In this document: piece after piece, positions 53,784 to 62,032 of the stretch
Layout: each line of letters opens with the position of its first letter
Position numbering within the stretch: the first letter of the stretch is position 1
Notes under the pieces: model-generated
The model's database searches: none
What the model was told of the DNA's origin: nothing
What the model saw: only the letters and a program-made list of their open reading frames with translations
Program-made: the position numbers and the translations under genes
From: Vibrio profundi
Lineage (GTDB): Bacteria > Pseudomonadota > Gammaproteobacteria > Enterobacterales > Vibrionaceae
Reading direction: 5' to 3'
Assembly (NCBI RefSeq): GCF_005281835.1
Contig: NZ_RZIS01000002.1
Span: 310,001-374,000, forward strand
DNA: 64,000 nucleotides

Positions 53784-54737
53784 ATGGCAATGGTTGGCTT
53801 TGACGAAAAGTGGAAAGATTTTCCCGATTACATATTAGGTATTACTAAAGAGATCTGGGAAGATCGTGGCTTACACACGCTTCATCATTATTACTCTGAA
53901 GATATTGTAGTGCGCACACCGCAAGCGATCTCTATCGGAAATAAGGACGTGATTAACGCCACTTTGGCTGTGTTGGCTCAGTATCCGGATAGAACGCTTT
54001 ATGGCGAAGATGTCATTTGGAGCGGCACGCCGGAGCAAGGCATGTTGTCTTCTCACCGAATTATCTCGACCGCAACGGACAGAGAGTCGGGCAAAAAGCT
54101 TAAGTTCAGAATCATCGCCGATTGCCACGCGATCAATAACCAGATTAACGATGAATGGTTGATTCGCGATCAAGGCGCGATTGCTCGCCAACTTGGTTAC
54201 ACCCCCCATGATTACTCGTTGCACTTGATTGAGAAAGAAGGCGGCGTTGAAAACAGCAAGCCAGTATTCACACCAGACGTTGATCAATGCGGCCCATATT
54301 CAGGTTGCGGCAATGATAACGAGTGGGGCATCAGATACGAGCACATTCTACGTTCGATCATGAACGCAGAACTCAGCGTTATCCCAAAAGAGTACGATAG
54401 AGCGTGTATCGGTGAATACGCGGGTGGGCATTCCACTTTATCGCACGCAGAAACTGACGATTTTTGGGTTCAGCTGCGCTCTTCATTCCCAAATGCAGAG
54501 TTTAAGATCCACCACCGAGTCGGTTTAGAGGGCGACCAAATGTCTCCTAGAGCTGCGATTCGTTGGTCGTTGCGAGGCAAGCATGAAGGGTTTGGTGCGT
54601 TTGGCCAACCGACAGGTGCTGATGTTTATATCATGGGTGCATGTCATGCCGAGTTTGGCCCGTGGGGCCTGCGCAGAGAGTTCGTATTGTATGACGAGCT
54701 AGCCATTTGGAAGCAAATCATTCAGCACAAAGGTTAA
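53784..54737 (+). CDS. SnoaL-like protein with two NTF2-fold domains
   Basis: ATG 53784 follows AAAGGAAGG. The 317-residue protein again has two halves: an N-terminal one with LHTLHHYYSEDIVVRTP and KFRIIADCHAINNQINDEWL, and a C-terminal one with FEG-like AFGQPTGADVYIMGACHAEF. Histidines at equivalent points (ADCHAI, GACHAEF) in both halves suggest an active-site role. A MITE-like element begins 33 bases after the stop codon. Confidence 0.78.
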   Translation: MAMVGFDEKWKDFPDYILGITKEIWEDRGLHTLHHYYSEDIVVRTPQAISIGNKDVINATLAVLAQYPDRTLYGEDVIWSGTPEQGMLSSHRIISTATDRESGKKLKFRIIADCHAINNQINDEWLIRDQGAIARQLGYTPHDYSLHLIEKEGGVENSKPVFTPDVDQCGPYSGCGNDNEWGIRYEHILRSIMNAELSVIPKEYDRACIGEYAGGHSTLSHAETDDFWVQLRSSFPNAEFKIHHRVGLEGDQMSPRAAIRWSLRGKHEGFGAFGQPTGADVYIMGACHAEFGPWGLRREFVLYDELAIWKQIIQHKG

Positions 54738-54770
54738 GTTTTGCTGAGAACTAAGCAAAATTAATCACTA

Positions 54771-55035
54771 GGCTGTGTCCCGTAATTATCTTGGTATCAT
54801 CGCAGACGCCACTTTCAATCAGAACAATGAAAAAAGACTGAGGTTTAGCTGGCTAAAGAAAGGATTTTTGAAGCAGTACTGTGCAGAAAAGGGGTCTGCC
54901 CGACGGGTTATGACCAAAATCCGCATTAACGGCGCAAAATCTCTTGAAAAGAGAACCACTCTTCCCTTCAAAATTTTGCTTGTTACTCCAAATTTTGGTC
55001 GATAACGATGATTCAAATAATTGAGGGACACAGCC
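54771..55035. mobile_element. MITE-like element, 265 bp, TA-flanked
   Basis: The ends are inverted repeats starting GGCTGTGTCCC, with a further AATTAT match and weaker similarity to about 30 bases. TA dinucleotides flank both ends (54769-54770 and 55036-55037), as in IS630/Tc1 or IS5-type insertion. The 76-codon frame inside resembles no transposase. It separates the third SnoaL gene from its terminator. Confidence 0.75.
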
Positions 55036-55046
55036 TAGGCTGTAAC

Positions 55047-55083
55047 AAAAAAGCGGTGGTCACTAAGGTGACCACCGCTTTTG
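55047..55083. terminator. Bidirectional terminator
   Basis: AGCGGTGGTCAC and GTGACCACCGCT form a perfect 12-bp stem with loop TAAG, an A tract before and a T tract after. It separates the SnoaL operon from the convergent LacI gene. Confidence 0.93.
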
Positions 55084-55116
55084 TTTGGGATGCATAGCGC
55101 TAGCGTTTTTGGCTCG

Positions 55117-56136
55117 CTAACGAGTGGTGTTCCGTTTTACAAACTGCACCGGCACCATCAGCTTAACGAGGCTGGTGTCATGTTCTTGAATTTGATTGAC
55201 AATGATCTTCACCGACTCGCGCGCTAAGCGTTTGAAATCCTGCTTGAAAGTTGTCAACTGATAGCTCAGCCACTCCGTCTGAGGAATATTATCAAAACCA
55301 ATCACTTGTAAGTCTTCAGGGATTTTTAAGCCAAATTCATAACGTGCGATGTCCATGACCGCCATGGCGAGGTTATCGGTGGCACAGAAGATAGCTTCTG
55401 GATGCTGCTTGCTGGAAAGTAATTCACCCGCGAATAGGGCTCGAATTTTGTCGAGAGCCAAGGTGTAATCGTAATCGGCTTCGATAACAGAAACCGCATT
55501 GCCCGTGAGTTCTTCGAATTCATTGCAGAAGCCCACTTCACGCTCATTGTTGGTCAATGTCGGTACATTACCCGTGATATACACCGCGGATTTAACCTTG
55601 TTTTCGTGGAAATGCTGCGCTGCGAGCTGGCCTGCTGTGTAGTTATCACTGATCACATGGCTACTTTTGGTGCCTTCTACCACGCGCGCGTATTGAACGA
55701 TTGGGATGTTGAATTCTTTGCACTCTTCATACAAAGATTTGTTGAAGGTGGCAGAAGCGGCAATCACGCCATCGACGCGATATTGGAAGATGTTTGGAAT
55801 AGAATGTTGATCGTTATTATTCACTTGCCACGGGATCAACACAGCCGAATAACCACACTTTTGTAGCTCTGTGGAAATTAACTGTAAGGTCTTCATATGA
55901 ATCGGGTAATCGGCATCTGGGAACACTAAACCAATCAGCTTTGATTCGTTGGTTGTCAGGCTTCGAGCAAAAGCGTTCGGACGATAATTCAGCGCCTTAG
56001 CGGCTTCAAATACCTTGTTTTTGGTCTTCTCTGAAACAGAGCTTCCCGGAACAAAAACACGAGAAACGGTCGACTGAGAGACACCCGCTAGTTTTGCCAC
56101 ATCTTTAGACGTTGCTGATTGTTTTTCTGAATTCAT
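55117..56136 (-). CDS. LacI-family transcriptional regulator (second)
   Basis: The 339-residue protein has a normal ATG start, the headpiece SKDVAKLAGVSQSTVSRVF and a periplasmic-binding-type effector domain. It resembles the first LacI protein at 40.4 kb in the headpiece recognition helix (SQSTVSR), so the two may bind similar operators. It is transcribed last in the minus-strand series after porin and SnoaL gene 4. Confidence 0.92.
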   Translation of the reverse strand: MNSEKQSATSKDVAKLAGVSQSTVSRVFVPGSSVSEKTKNKVFEAAKALNYRPNAFARSLTTNESKLIGLVFPDADYPIHMKTLQLISTELQKCGYSAVLIPWQVNNNDQHSIPNIFQYRVDGVIAASATFNKSLYEECKEFNIPIVQYARVVEGTKSSHVISDNYTAGQLAAQHFHENKVKSAVYITGNVPTLTNNEREVGFCNEFEELTGNAVSVIEADYDYTLALDKIRALFAGELLSSKQHPEAIFCATDNLAMAVMDIARYEFGLKIPEDLQVIGFDNIPQTEWLSYQLTTFKQDFKRLARESVKIIVNQIQEHDTSLVKLMVPVQFVKRNTTR

Positions 56137-56193
56137 GAATGTCGATTTCCTTGCAGCTTCTCTCGACTAAAGTAAACCAGCAAATCGTATCAT

Positions 56194-56213
56194 GTATAGG
56201 TACGTATTCATAA
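56194..56213. promoter_or_regulatory. Possible LacI-type operator, site E
   Basis: GTATAGGTACGTATTCATAA, 57 bases before the second LacI gene, shares GGTACGyAyTCAT with the palindrome at 60284-60305 between the MFS and SSS genes. It could be an autoregulatory site. A weaker related sequence lies at 56252-56271. Confidence 0.5.
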
Positions 56214-56284
56214 AGGGTAATTTATAATTCCCTGTCAATTCGGGAACAATTTAATGCAAACGTATAATTTTGGGTTATACCCAT

Positions 56285-56315
56285 AATAAAAAGCCCCACC
56301 AATAGGGTAGGGCTT
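56285..56315 (-). terminator. Rho-independent terminator of the porin gene
   Basis: On the minus strand AGCCCTACC pairs with GGTGGGGCT around a short loop, followed by TTTTTATTAT. Confidence 0.82.
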
Positions 56316-56351
56316 GTCGGTATTTGCCAATCAAAGCGGTATTGGCTTGAT

Positions 56352-56379
56352 TAAGAGCTAAGAGCTAAGAGCTAAGAGC
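56352..56379. repeat. Four tandem copies of a 7-bp unit
   Basis: TAAGAGC is repeated four times without change directly after the porin stop codon. The unit length is not a multiple of 3 but the array lies outside the coding frame. Confidence 0.85.
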
Positions 56380-57480
56380 TTAGAAATAGTATCGGATACC
56401 CGCAGCGAACTGGTCATCGCGGTTTTCAAAACTATTCGTTGCAAGTTGATCGTTACCGATATCGAACTGGTACTCAGTCCAGACTAAGAACTTGTCTTTC
56501 TTGAAGTGGTATTCAACACCCGGGATGATTAAGTGGCGCTCGAAGCCATTTGCTTCGTTGCCACGATCTTCCAAATAGTTGTAGTTGAATGTCGGACGTA
56601 GGCCATTTTCGAAATGGTAGTAAGTAAAGAATTCACCGCCTAGTGTGTCCATCAAGGTGTTGGTTGAGCCAGAGGTTTCTGCCGACTCCCAATTTTCACC
56701 GACGTGGAAAGTCGCGCCCATGTATAAGTTGCTGTCTGAGTAGTTAGCGCCAAGCAACATAATACGCATGTGATCGCCGTTTTCTGCACCTTGTACACTA
56801 GAATCAAGGTCATCCAGTTCATTTTGATGATAAGCAGCGCCTAACGTAATGTTTTCAAAACCTTTGTAAGAGAGTGATGCTCCCATACCATTTTTCAGTG
56901 TTGCAGTACCGCGATTACCTTCTGAACCTGAAAGAGACACTTCTTCACGGGTGGTTTGGTAAGTGAAACCGTAGCTCAGATCGTCATTGATGCTGTTGCG
57001 GTAAGTAATGGAGTTTTCTGCACGGCCAGCGCCTGAAGCAATGCCCCAATCTGATAAGTTGTAAACACCAGAACCACGCGTGCCGAACAAGCGACCCATA
57101 TCCGTGAACCATGCCACATCGTAGAAGGTAGACCACTGTTTCGTACCTGCGGCAATTTTCCCGTACGTGTCGTGTTCCACACCTGCGTACAATAAGCGGT
57201 CGTAGATGTTATCGCCGTTGGCACCAGAGTTGTATCCCCATTCGGCGTGGCCGAATCCAGTCCAGCCGTTTTCAAGGCCCATTTGTCCCTTCAAGCCAAA
57301 ACGAGAACTGCCACTATTCCATTCGCCGTTATGATCGCCACCTTTGTCGTGGTAACGAACATCAAAACGTCCGTCTAGCGTTAAGCTGTCGCCGGCATCA
57401 TTGGTAAAAGTGTGTGCAGCAAAGGCAGAGCCTGAGGTTAAAGCAGCGAGAACCACTGCTGAAATTATCGACTTTTTCAT
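56380..57480 (-). CDS. General bacterial porin (OmpC/OmpF type)
   Basis: ATG 57480 starts a signal peptide (MKKSIISAVVLAALTSGSAF, cleaved after AFA); an upstream GTG is not needed. The 366-residue precursor has the 16-strand porin pattern: DSLTLDGRFDVRYHD, SRFGLKGQMGLENGWTGFG, YDRLLYAGVEHDTYGKIAAG, and the terminal GIRYYF with C-terminal Phe. It would let the pathway substrate cross the outer membrane. The gene lies between SnoaL gene 4 and the second LacI gene. Confidence 0.9.
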   Translation of the reverse strand: MKKSIISAVVLAALTSGSAFAAHTFTNDAGDSLTLDGRFDVRYHDKGGDHNGEWNSGSSRFGLKGQMGLENGWTGFGHAEWGYNSGANGDNIYDRLLYAGVEHDTYGKIAAGTKQWSTFYDVAWFTDMGRLFGTRGSGVYNLSDWGIASGAGRAENSITYRNSINDDLSYGFTYQTTREEVSLSGSEGNRGTATLKNGMGASLSYKGFENITLGAAYHQNELDDLDSSVQGAENGDHMRIMLLGANYSDSNLYMGATFHVGENWESAETSGSTNTLMDTLGGEFFTYYHFENGLRPTFNYNYLEDRGNEANGFERHLIIPGVEYHFKKDKFLVWTEYQFDIGNDQLATNSFENRDDQFAAGIRYYF

Positions 57481-57663
57481 TGTTATATTCACTTATTTAG
57501 GCTGTCGAAAGCCGCCGTGCTTTCACGCCCGTTATTGGTAATGGTTCAGAGGGTGTGCCCCATCCCTGAGGCACTGTGTGGAGCTGTTTTTTGTGGAGCA
57601 ATTGCTGAGAGCGAGAAGGATCCCTCAGCAAATATGCCAACCTAATTCGCACGTTCCTGTGGG

Positions 57664-57697
57664 GTAAACATCAAATTATGTTCCCAGCGATGTTTAC
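57664..57697. repeat. 9-bp inverted repeat between porin and SnoaL gene 4
   Basis: GTAAACATC and GATGTTTAC are separated by 16 bases. A second repeat (TTGCTGAG / CTCAGCAA) lies at 57602-57631. One may end the SnoaL gene 4 transcript and the other may act in the porin leader. Confidence 0.45.
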
Positions 57698-57733
57698 AGG
57701 GCGCGCACCAATTAGGTCAGTATTAGGTGCCGA

Positions 57734-58750
57734 TTAAAGGCTTGGGTTTAGAATCGCTTGTGTGCGTTCGAAAACATCTAGGCCTTGTTGTTTTAGCCAG
57801 TAAGGTAAATCAATCAGTACCCAGTTTTCTGACAGTTTGTCGCCTTCACGGTAGTACACGTCGACAACTTGCATGTCCGCGCGAATTTCGCCACCAGGCA
57901 TACCTAAGAAACCACCGATAGGTGTATTTGATAGGTTTGGCCAACCGAAGAAACAAGAGAAGCTACCTTCACCGAAACGACAAACGTGGCCGTTGAATTT
58001 CTTATCTTTCAGGTTGTTACGGAAAGGCAGTTGGTGCTGCTGTTGGTAACGTGGAATGGTGTAAGAAGCACCGATACCGCAAGGGCCGTACCATGCCATG
58101 TTTTTAGACCAGCTCTTCTCTAGAACTTCTGGTGGGCAGCCCATCGCACCGCTTTCGTTAAGTGCTGTTAAGTCATCTACCATGCGATTAACTAGAGCGA
58201 GTGTTTCTACGCCTTCAGCTGGATCTGCATCTTCAAACAGTAGGCCGTCGTGGTTACGTGGGCCAGGGTAAACGAAGTGCTTACCTGTTGAAGGTGGTAG
58301 TGGGTAGCAACCTGCTTGATCCATCACGCCTAGTAGATCGAGGAACAAACCTGTTTTAGTGATCTTACCGTTTTCTACGCAGTTAAATTCAGCGTAACGG
58401 ATGTTCATGATCTTGCCAGTTGGGCGCATGCCAAGGTATTCAGCATCGAATAGGCCCATGAAGTGACCCATGCTCATTACCCAGATTTCACCTGGAGTAA
58501 CTTCGTTCTCACCACCGATGAAGATGTCTTGACGACGCTGCATACGCGTCATGGATTTCATTAACGGAGACCAGAATACGTCTGCCGCCGCTTGTGCGCC
58601 TTGCTGCTCGCGGAAAGGGTAAACGCCGCGGAATAGGTAATCTTCTGATGTGTGCTCTTTTAGTACTTGTGCAACGTTCTCGTGAGTTGCGTTTTCAATT
58701 GCATCGAAATAGTCGCGAACAACGCGTTTAGCTTCTTGATATTTAGCCAT
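57734..58750 (-). CDS. SnoaL-like protein with two NTF2-fold domains (gene 4)
   Basis: ATG 58750 follows AAAGAGAG; the longer frame to 58828 is rejected. The 338-residue protein is paralogous to the 52.7-kb protein, with halves around MGHFMGLFDAEYLGMRPTGK / MNIRYAEFNCVENGKITKTG and ADMQVVDVYYREGDKLSENW then VLIDLPYWL. It is located 100 bases after the MFS gene on the same strand, so the two probably form an operon. Reaction unknown. Confidence 0.8.
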   Translation of the reverse strand: MAKYQEAKRVVRDYFDAIENATHENVAQVLKEHTSEDYLFRGVYPFREQQGAQAAADVFWSPLMKSMTRMQRRQDIFIGGENEVTPGEIWVMSMGHFMGLFDAEYLGMRPTGKIMNIRYAEFNCVENGKITKTGLFLDLLGVMDQAGCYPLPPSTGKHFVYPGPRNHDGLLFEDADPAEGVETLALVNRMVDDLTALNESGAMGCPPEVLEKSWSKNMAWYGPCGIGASYTIPRYQQQHQLPFRNNLKDKKFNGHVCRFGEGSFSCFFGWPNLSNTPIGGFLGMPGGEIRADMQVVDVYYREGDKLSENWVLIDLPYWLKQQGLDVFERTQAILNPSL

Positions 58751-58850
58751 TTTAAACTCTCTTTGATGTTGTCGAGTCAACATTTGGAACAGGACTCGAT
58801 TTGGATTTGGTGTCCGGTTGAATCTCAACCGGACTGATGTTTGTTAGTGA

Positions 58851-60146
58851 TTACGCTTTTACTGGTTCACTTTTCTTGCTTTTGTCGAACACACCGCCTT
58901 TTAGGGTTTCTGGTAGCGTGAACCATAGAAGACCAGCCACAATCCATACGATTGGAGAACCCCACATCGCTGTTTGTAGGTCGCTGCGCTCTTGGATAAA
59001 GATAAGTACCATCGGTGCCCACATACCCAGAATACGACCGCCGTGGAATAGCGCTGCACCGTAGCTACGTAGATGTGAAGGGAATAACTCAGAGAAGTAA
59101 CCGCCCCACACAGCAGAAGAAGACAAGCCAAAGTTATAGATAAGGCCCAGTAGCGCTAGCATGTTCAGGCTGCCAATCATTACGTCGCCAGGGGCGATGA
59201 AGAAGATAGAAACCATGATGCCCGCTAGGATGAAGCCAAATGCATTCACTTTACGGCCGTACTTGTCGGCAATCGCACCCCAGAACCAAGCGCCAAATAG
59301 TGAACCAAATGCCGAGATTGAGAAGATCAGGCCGATAGTCGCACCATCGAACATACGAACTTCACGTAGGTAAGTGGTAACGAACCCACCAAAGAATTGG
59401 AAGCCATAGAAGTTCAAACCAGCTAGCAGTAGACAGGTGATGGTGATAGTGCGGTAAGGCTTGCTCAGCATTTCACCCCAAGAGCCTTTCTTCACTTCTG
59501 TGCCTGCAGCGTCTGCGCTGGCTTGTTCTTCTTCACCGTAAGCGATCACTTTTTTGTCACTAGGAAGAACGAACAACATGATGACTGCTGCCGCTAGTGG
59601 TGGTACGCCACCAACCCACATTAGGCTTTGCCAAGGAGCATCGATGCTTGAGATGAATGCCGCGTACGCGCCCATTACCATTAAAGCAACCGAGAACATT
59701 GATGAAGCGAAAGCGGTTAACTTACCACGCACGGTTGGCGTAAATAGGCCGATCATCAAACTTACCGCAACGGTGAAGTAACCGCCTAAAGAAAGACCAA
59801 TGATGAAACGCATCGCAGCCCATGTGGCGTAGTCGGTAAACATCATATTGATGATGGTTGCGCCGCCATTTAATGCTGTAATGGCGATAAGCGTGGATTT
59901 TTTACCGAAGTTGGTGGCAAACCAAGCACAGCTAAGGGCACCGATAAGCGCACCTACTGATTGCCAAGTATAGAATTGGGCGGTATCGGCTAGGCTTATT
60001 CCGTCGTAGGCTTCAACAATATAAGGGCGTACGTAGTCAATTATTACGAAGTTATAGCAATAGAAAAAGTAGCCAACTAGGATCGCTAGATAAGCGGCTA
60101 CCCTTTGAATCATTGGAACTTCGCTCATGTGTTTTTTAGAATTCAT
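58851..60146 (-). CDS. MFS transporter (AAHS/sialate-symporter-like)
   Basis: ATG 60146 gives 431 residues with 12 membrane spans. MFS signatures are visible: ATNFGKKSTLIAITALNG in loop 2-3 and GAIADKYGRKVNA in loop 8-9. The overall type resembles aromatic-acid/H+ or sialic acid/H+ symporters. Cotranscribed with SnoaL gene 4, divergent from the SSS gene. It probably imports an organic acid from the same pathway or exports a product. Confidence 0.88.
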   Translation of the reverse strand: MNSKKHMSEVPMIQRVAAYLAILVGYFFYCYNFVIIDYVRPYIVEAYDGISLADTAQFYTWQSVGALIGALSCAWFATNFGKKSTLIAITALNGGATIINMMFTDYATWAAMRFIIGLSLGGYFTVAVSLMIGLFTPTVRGKLTAFASSMFSVALMVMGAYAAFISSIDAPWQSLMWVGGVPPLAAAVIMLFVLPSDKKVIAYGEEEQASADAAGTEVKKGSWGEMLSKPYRTITITCLLLAGLNFYGFQFFGGFVTTYLREVRMFDGATIGLIFSISAFGSLFGAWFWGAIADKYGRKVNAFGFILAGIMVSIFFIAPGDVMIGSLNMLALLGLIYNFGLSSSAVWGGYFSELFPSHLRSYGAALFHGGRILGMWAPMVLIFIQERSDLQTAMWGSPIVWIVAGLLWFTLPETLKGGVFDKSKKSEPVKA

Positions 60147-60283
60147 GACCAAAACCTTGTTTTATTTGGTATTTTTAATTTTTAGGTAAGGGGGAGGATC
60201 TTTTTTAGGATCTTGTCGGCCTTACTGTCGGAATAAATAATACTGTTAATAGGGATATTTGATCCGTGATCAAAGTCAATTTT

Positions 60284-60305
60284 AAAATGAGTGCGTACCC
60301 ATTTT
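60284..60305. promoter_or_regulatory. 22-bp palindrome between divergent MFS and SSS genes
   Basis: AAAATGAGTGC and GTACCCATTTT match as inverted halves at 9 of 11 positions with central CG, typical of LacI-type operators. A second small palindrome (TTTGATC-cgt-GATCAAA) lies at 60258-60274. Confidence 0.6.
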
Positions 60306-60478
60306 GTGGTTTTTAGTGATCTGGATCTACTTTGATCTTAATTTCGGTGTTTTGGGCGATAAATAGCCAATAGTAGTGATAATTATCACAGTTATTGTGG
60401 GTTTTTGGTTAACAAGGAGGGTTTTTTAGTAGTATGACCGTGAAATGAATGACTATCAAGAATTGAGAAATCTCACGA

Positions 60479-62020
60479 ATGGTTACGTACTCAAGTTTAG
60501 TTATTGTCGCTTTATATGTGTCAATAACCATATTAATCAGTTACTTAGTAAATAAGCGCTACAATGTTGGTGGAGACTTCTCTACAGGTGGCAAGCAATT
60601 TGGTTGGTTCACCGCGGGTGTATCAATACTAGCGACTTATATTAGTGCGATGACCTTTGTGGGAATGCCGGGGTGGGTATACAGCTCTGGCATGGAAGCG
60701 ATGAGCGTTCATTTAAACTATCCAATCGTTATTTTCTTCACGGTCGTGTTTTTTGTTCCCGTGTTCTACAAGCTTGGGTTGACCTCCATTTATGAATACT
60801 TAGAGCTACGTTTTGGTGTGTACGCCCGCACCATAAACTCGATTGCCTTTATCGTGGTGCAGTGTATATCTGCTGGCGTCATTCTCTACGCCGTTGCGCT
60901 CATCTTGGTTCAAGTTCTGCCCATCGGCATTTCCGAAGCGATCATTTATATCAGCGTGTTCACCGCGATATATACCTACGCTGGTGGTATCTCAACCGTT
61001 ATTTGGACAGACATGCTGCAATCGGCGGTACTTGTGATCGGCAGTATGGCGATATTCGTTATCTTGGCGATGGACATCAATGCTGGTGAGCATTTAACGC
61101 GTGATCACCTTAATATTATTAACTTCGATTTTGACCTAGGGGTAGACACCACTTTATGGGCGGGTGTGGTTGCCGTAAGTTTTCTTCATCTCAGTGTTTA
61201 TGGCACTAACCAGTTGATTATTCAGCGAACGCTAGCGACGAAAAATGTTAAAACGGCTCAAAAATCTATGCTGCTCTGCGGTTATGGCGCTTTCTTTATC
61301 TATCTATTTTTTGCACTGATTGGAGTGCTATTAAGTGTTTACTACCACGATCAACCATTTGAAAACAGCAACGAAGTGATTCTTGATTTTGTGTTTAACC
61401 ACACGAATCCTGTCGTGGTCGGGTTGGTTATTTCAGCCTTGGCTGCGGCAGCGATGTCGACGTTGGATTCCACGTATAACTCAATAGCGACCGTGGCGAC
61501 GTTTGATTTTTATAAGCGATTCTTTAAGCCGAATGCTGACGAGGTGCACTACGAATCGGTCGCACGAAACATGAGCTTAATGGCGGCTGCGGCGGTCGTG
61601 GTTCCAGCATTATTGGCGGTTTCAAATGAGTCTGTTCTTAAGATGATTGCGAGCCTTGGCTCTATCTTTGTTGGCATTCGCCTCGGTTCTTTCATTCTTG
61701 GTCTGTTCTTTAAAAACGCCAATGAAAAAGGCGTCATTGCGGGAAGCTTGGTGAGCATTATCGTGGTTTTCACAGTGAAGTTTTCAGGCGTAGCTTGGCC
61801 TTGGTTTGCTCCTTTTGGCACTTTCGCCTTTTTGATCACTGGTGTGTTAGCCAGCCATTTTTGGGGCAGTAACAACGCCCAACAAACAGAATTTTTTAAA
61901 AACCAAAAACAGCTCTTTGCCAAACCAAGTGCAAGTCATTATGGCCTGCTGGTTTTCGCTGTGATTACGATTGTTTCAAGTGCGTTTATCCCAGATTGGG
62001 TTTATAGCGCTCTTTCTTAA
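60479..62020 (+). CDS. Sodium:solute symporter (SSS/SSF family)
   Basis: The 513-residue protein has about 13 membrane spans, with N-terminal VGGDFSTGGKQFGWFTAGVS and the SSF core WAGVVAVSFLHLSVYGTNQL and LAAAAMSTLDSTYNSIATV. SSF members take up sugars, amino acids, carboxylates or vitamins with Na+. It is followed after 12 bases by the serine deaminase gene, so an amino-acid or serine-like substrate is possible; a carboxylate is an alternative. Confidence 0.9.
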   Translation: MVTYSSLVIVALYVSITILISYLVNKRYNVGGDFSTGGKQFGWFTAGVSILATYISAMTFVGMPGWVYSSGMEAMSVHLNYPIVIFFTVVFFVPVFYKLGLTSIYEYLELRFGVYARTINSIAFIVVQCISAGVILYAVALILVQVLPIGISEAIIYISVFTAIYTYAGGISTVIWTDMLQSAVLVIGSMAIFVILAMDINAGEHLTRDHLNIINFDFDLGVDTTLWAGVVAVSFLHLSVYGTNQLIIQRTLATKNVKTAQKSMLLCGYGAFFIYLFFALIGVLLSVYYHDQPFENSNEVILDFVFNHTNPVVVGLVISALAAAAMSTLDSTYNSIATVATFDFYKRFFKPNADEVHYESVARNMSLMAAAAVVVPALLAVSNESVLKMIASLGSIFVGIRLGSFILGLFFKNANEKGVIAGSLVSIIVVFTVKFSGVAWPWFAPFGTFAFLITGVLASHFWGSNNAQQTEFFKNQKQLFAKPSASHYGLLVFAVITIVSSAFIPDWVYSALS

Positions 62021-62032
62021 TTAGGTACGTTT

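Noticed and set aside
54775..55005. 76-codon frame inside the MITE-like element
   Set aside because: Begins at GTG within the terminal repeat, without ribosome site or transposase motifs such as DDE.
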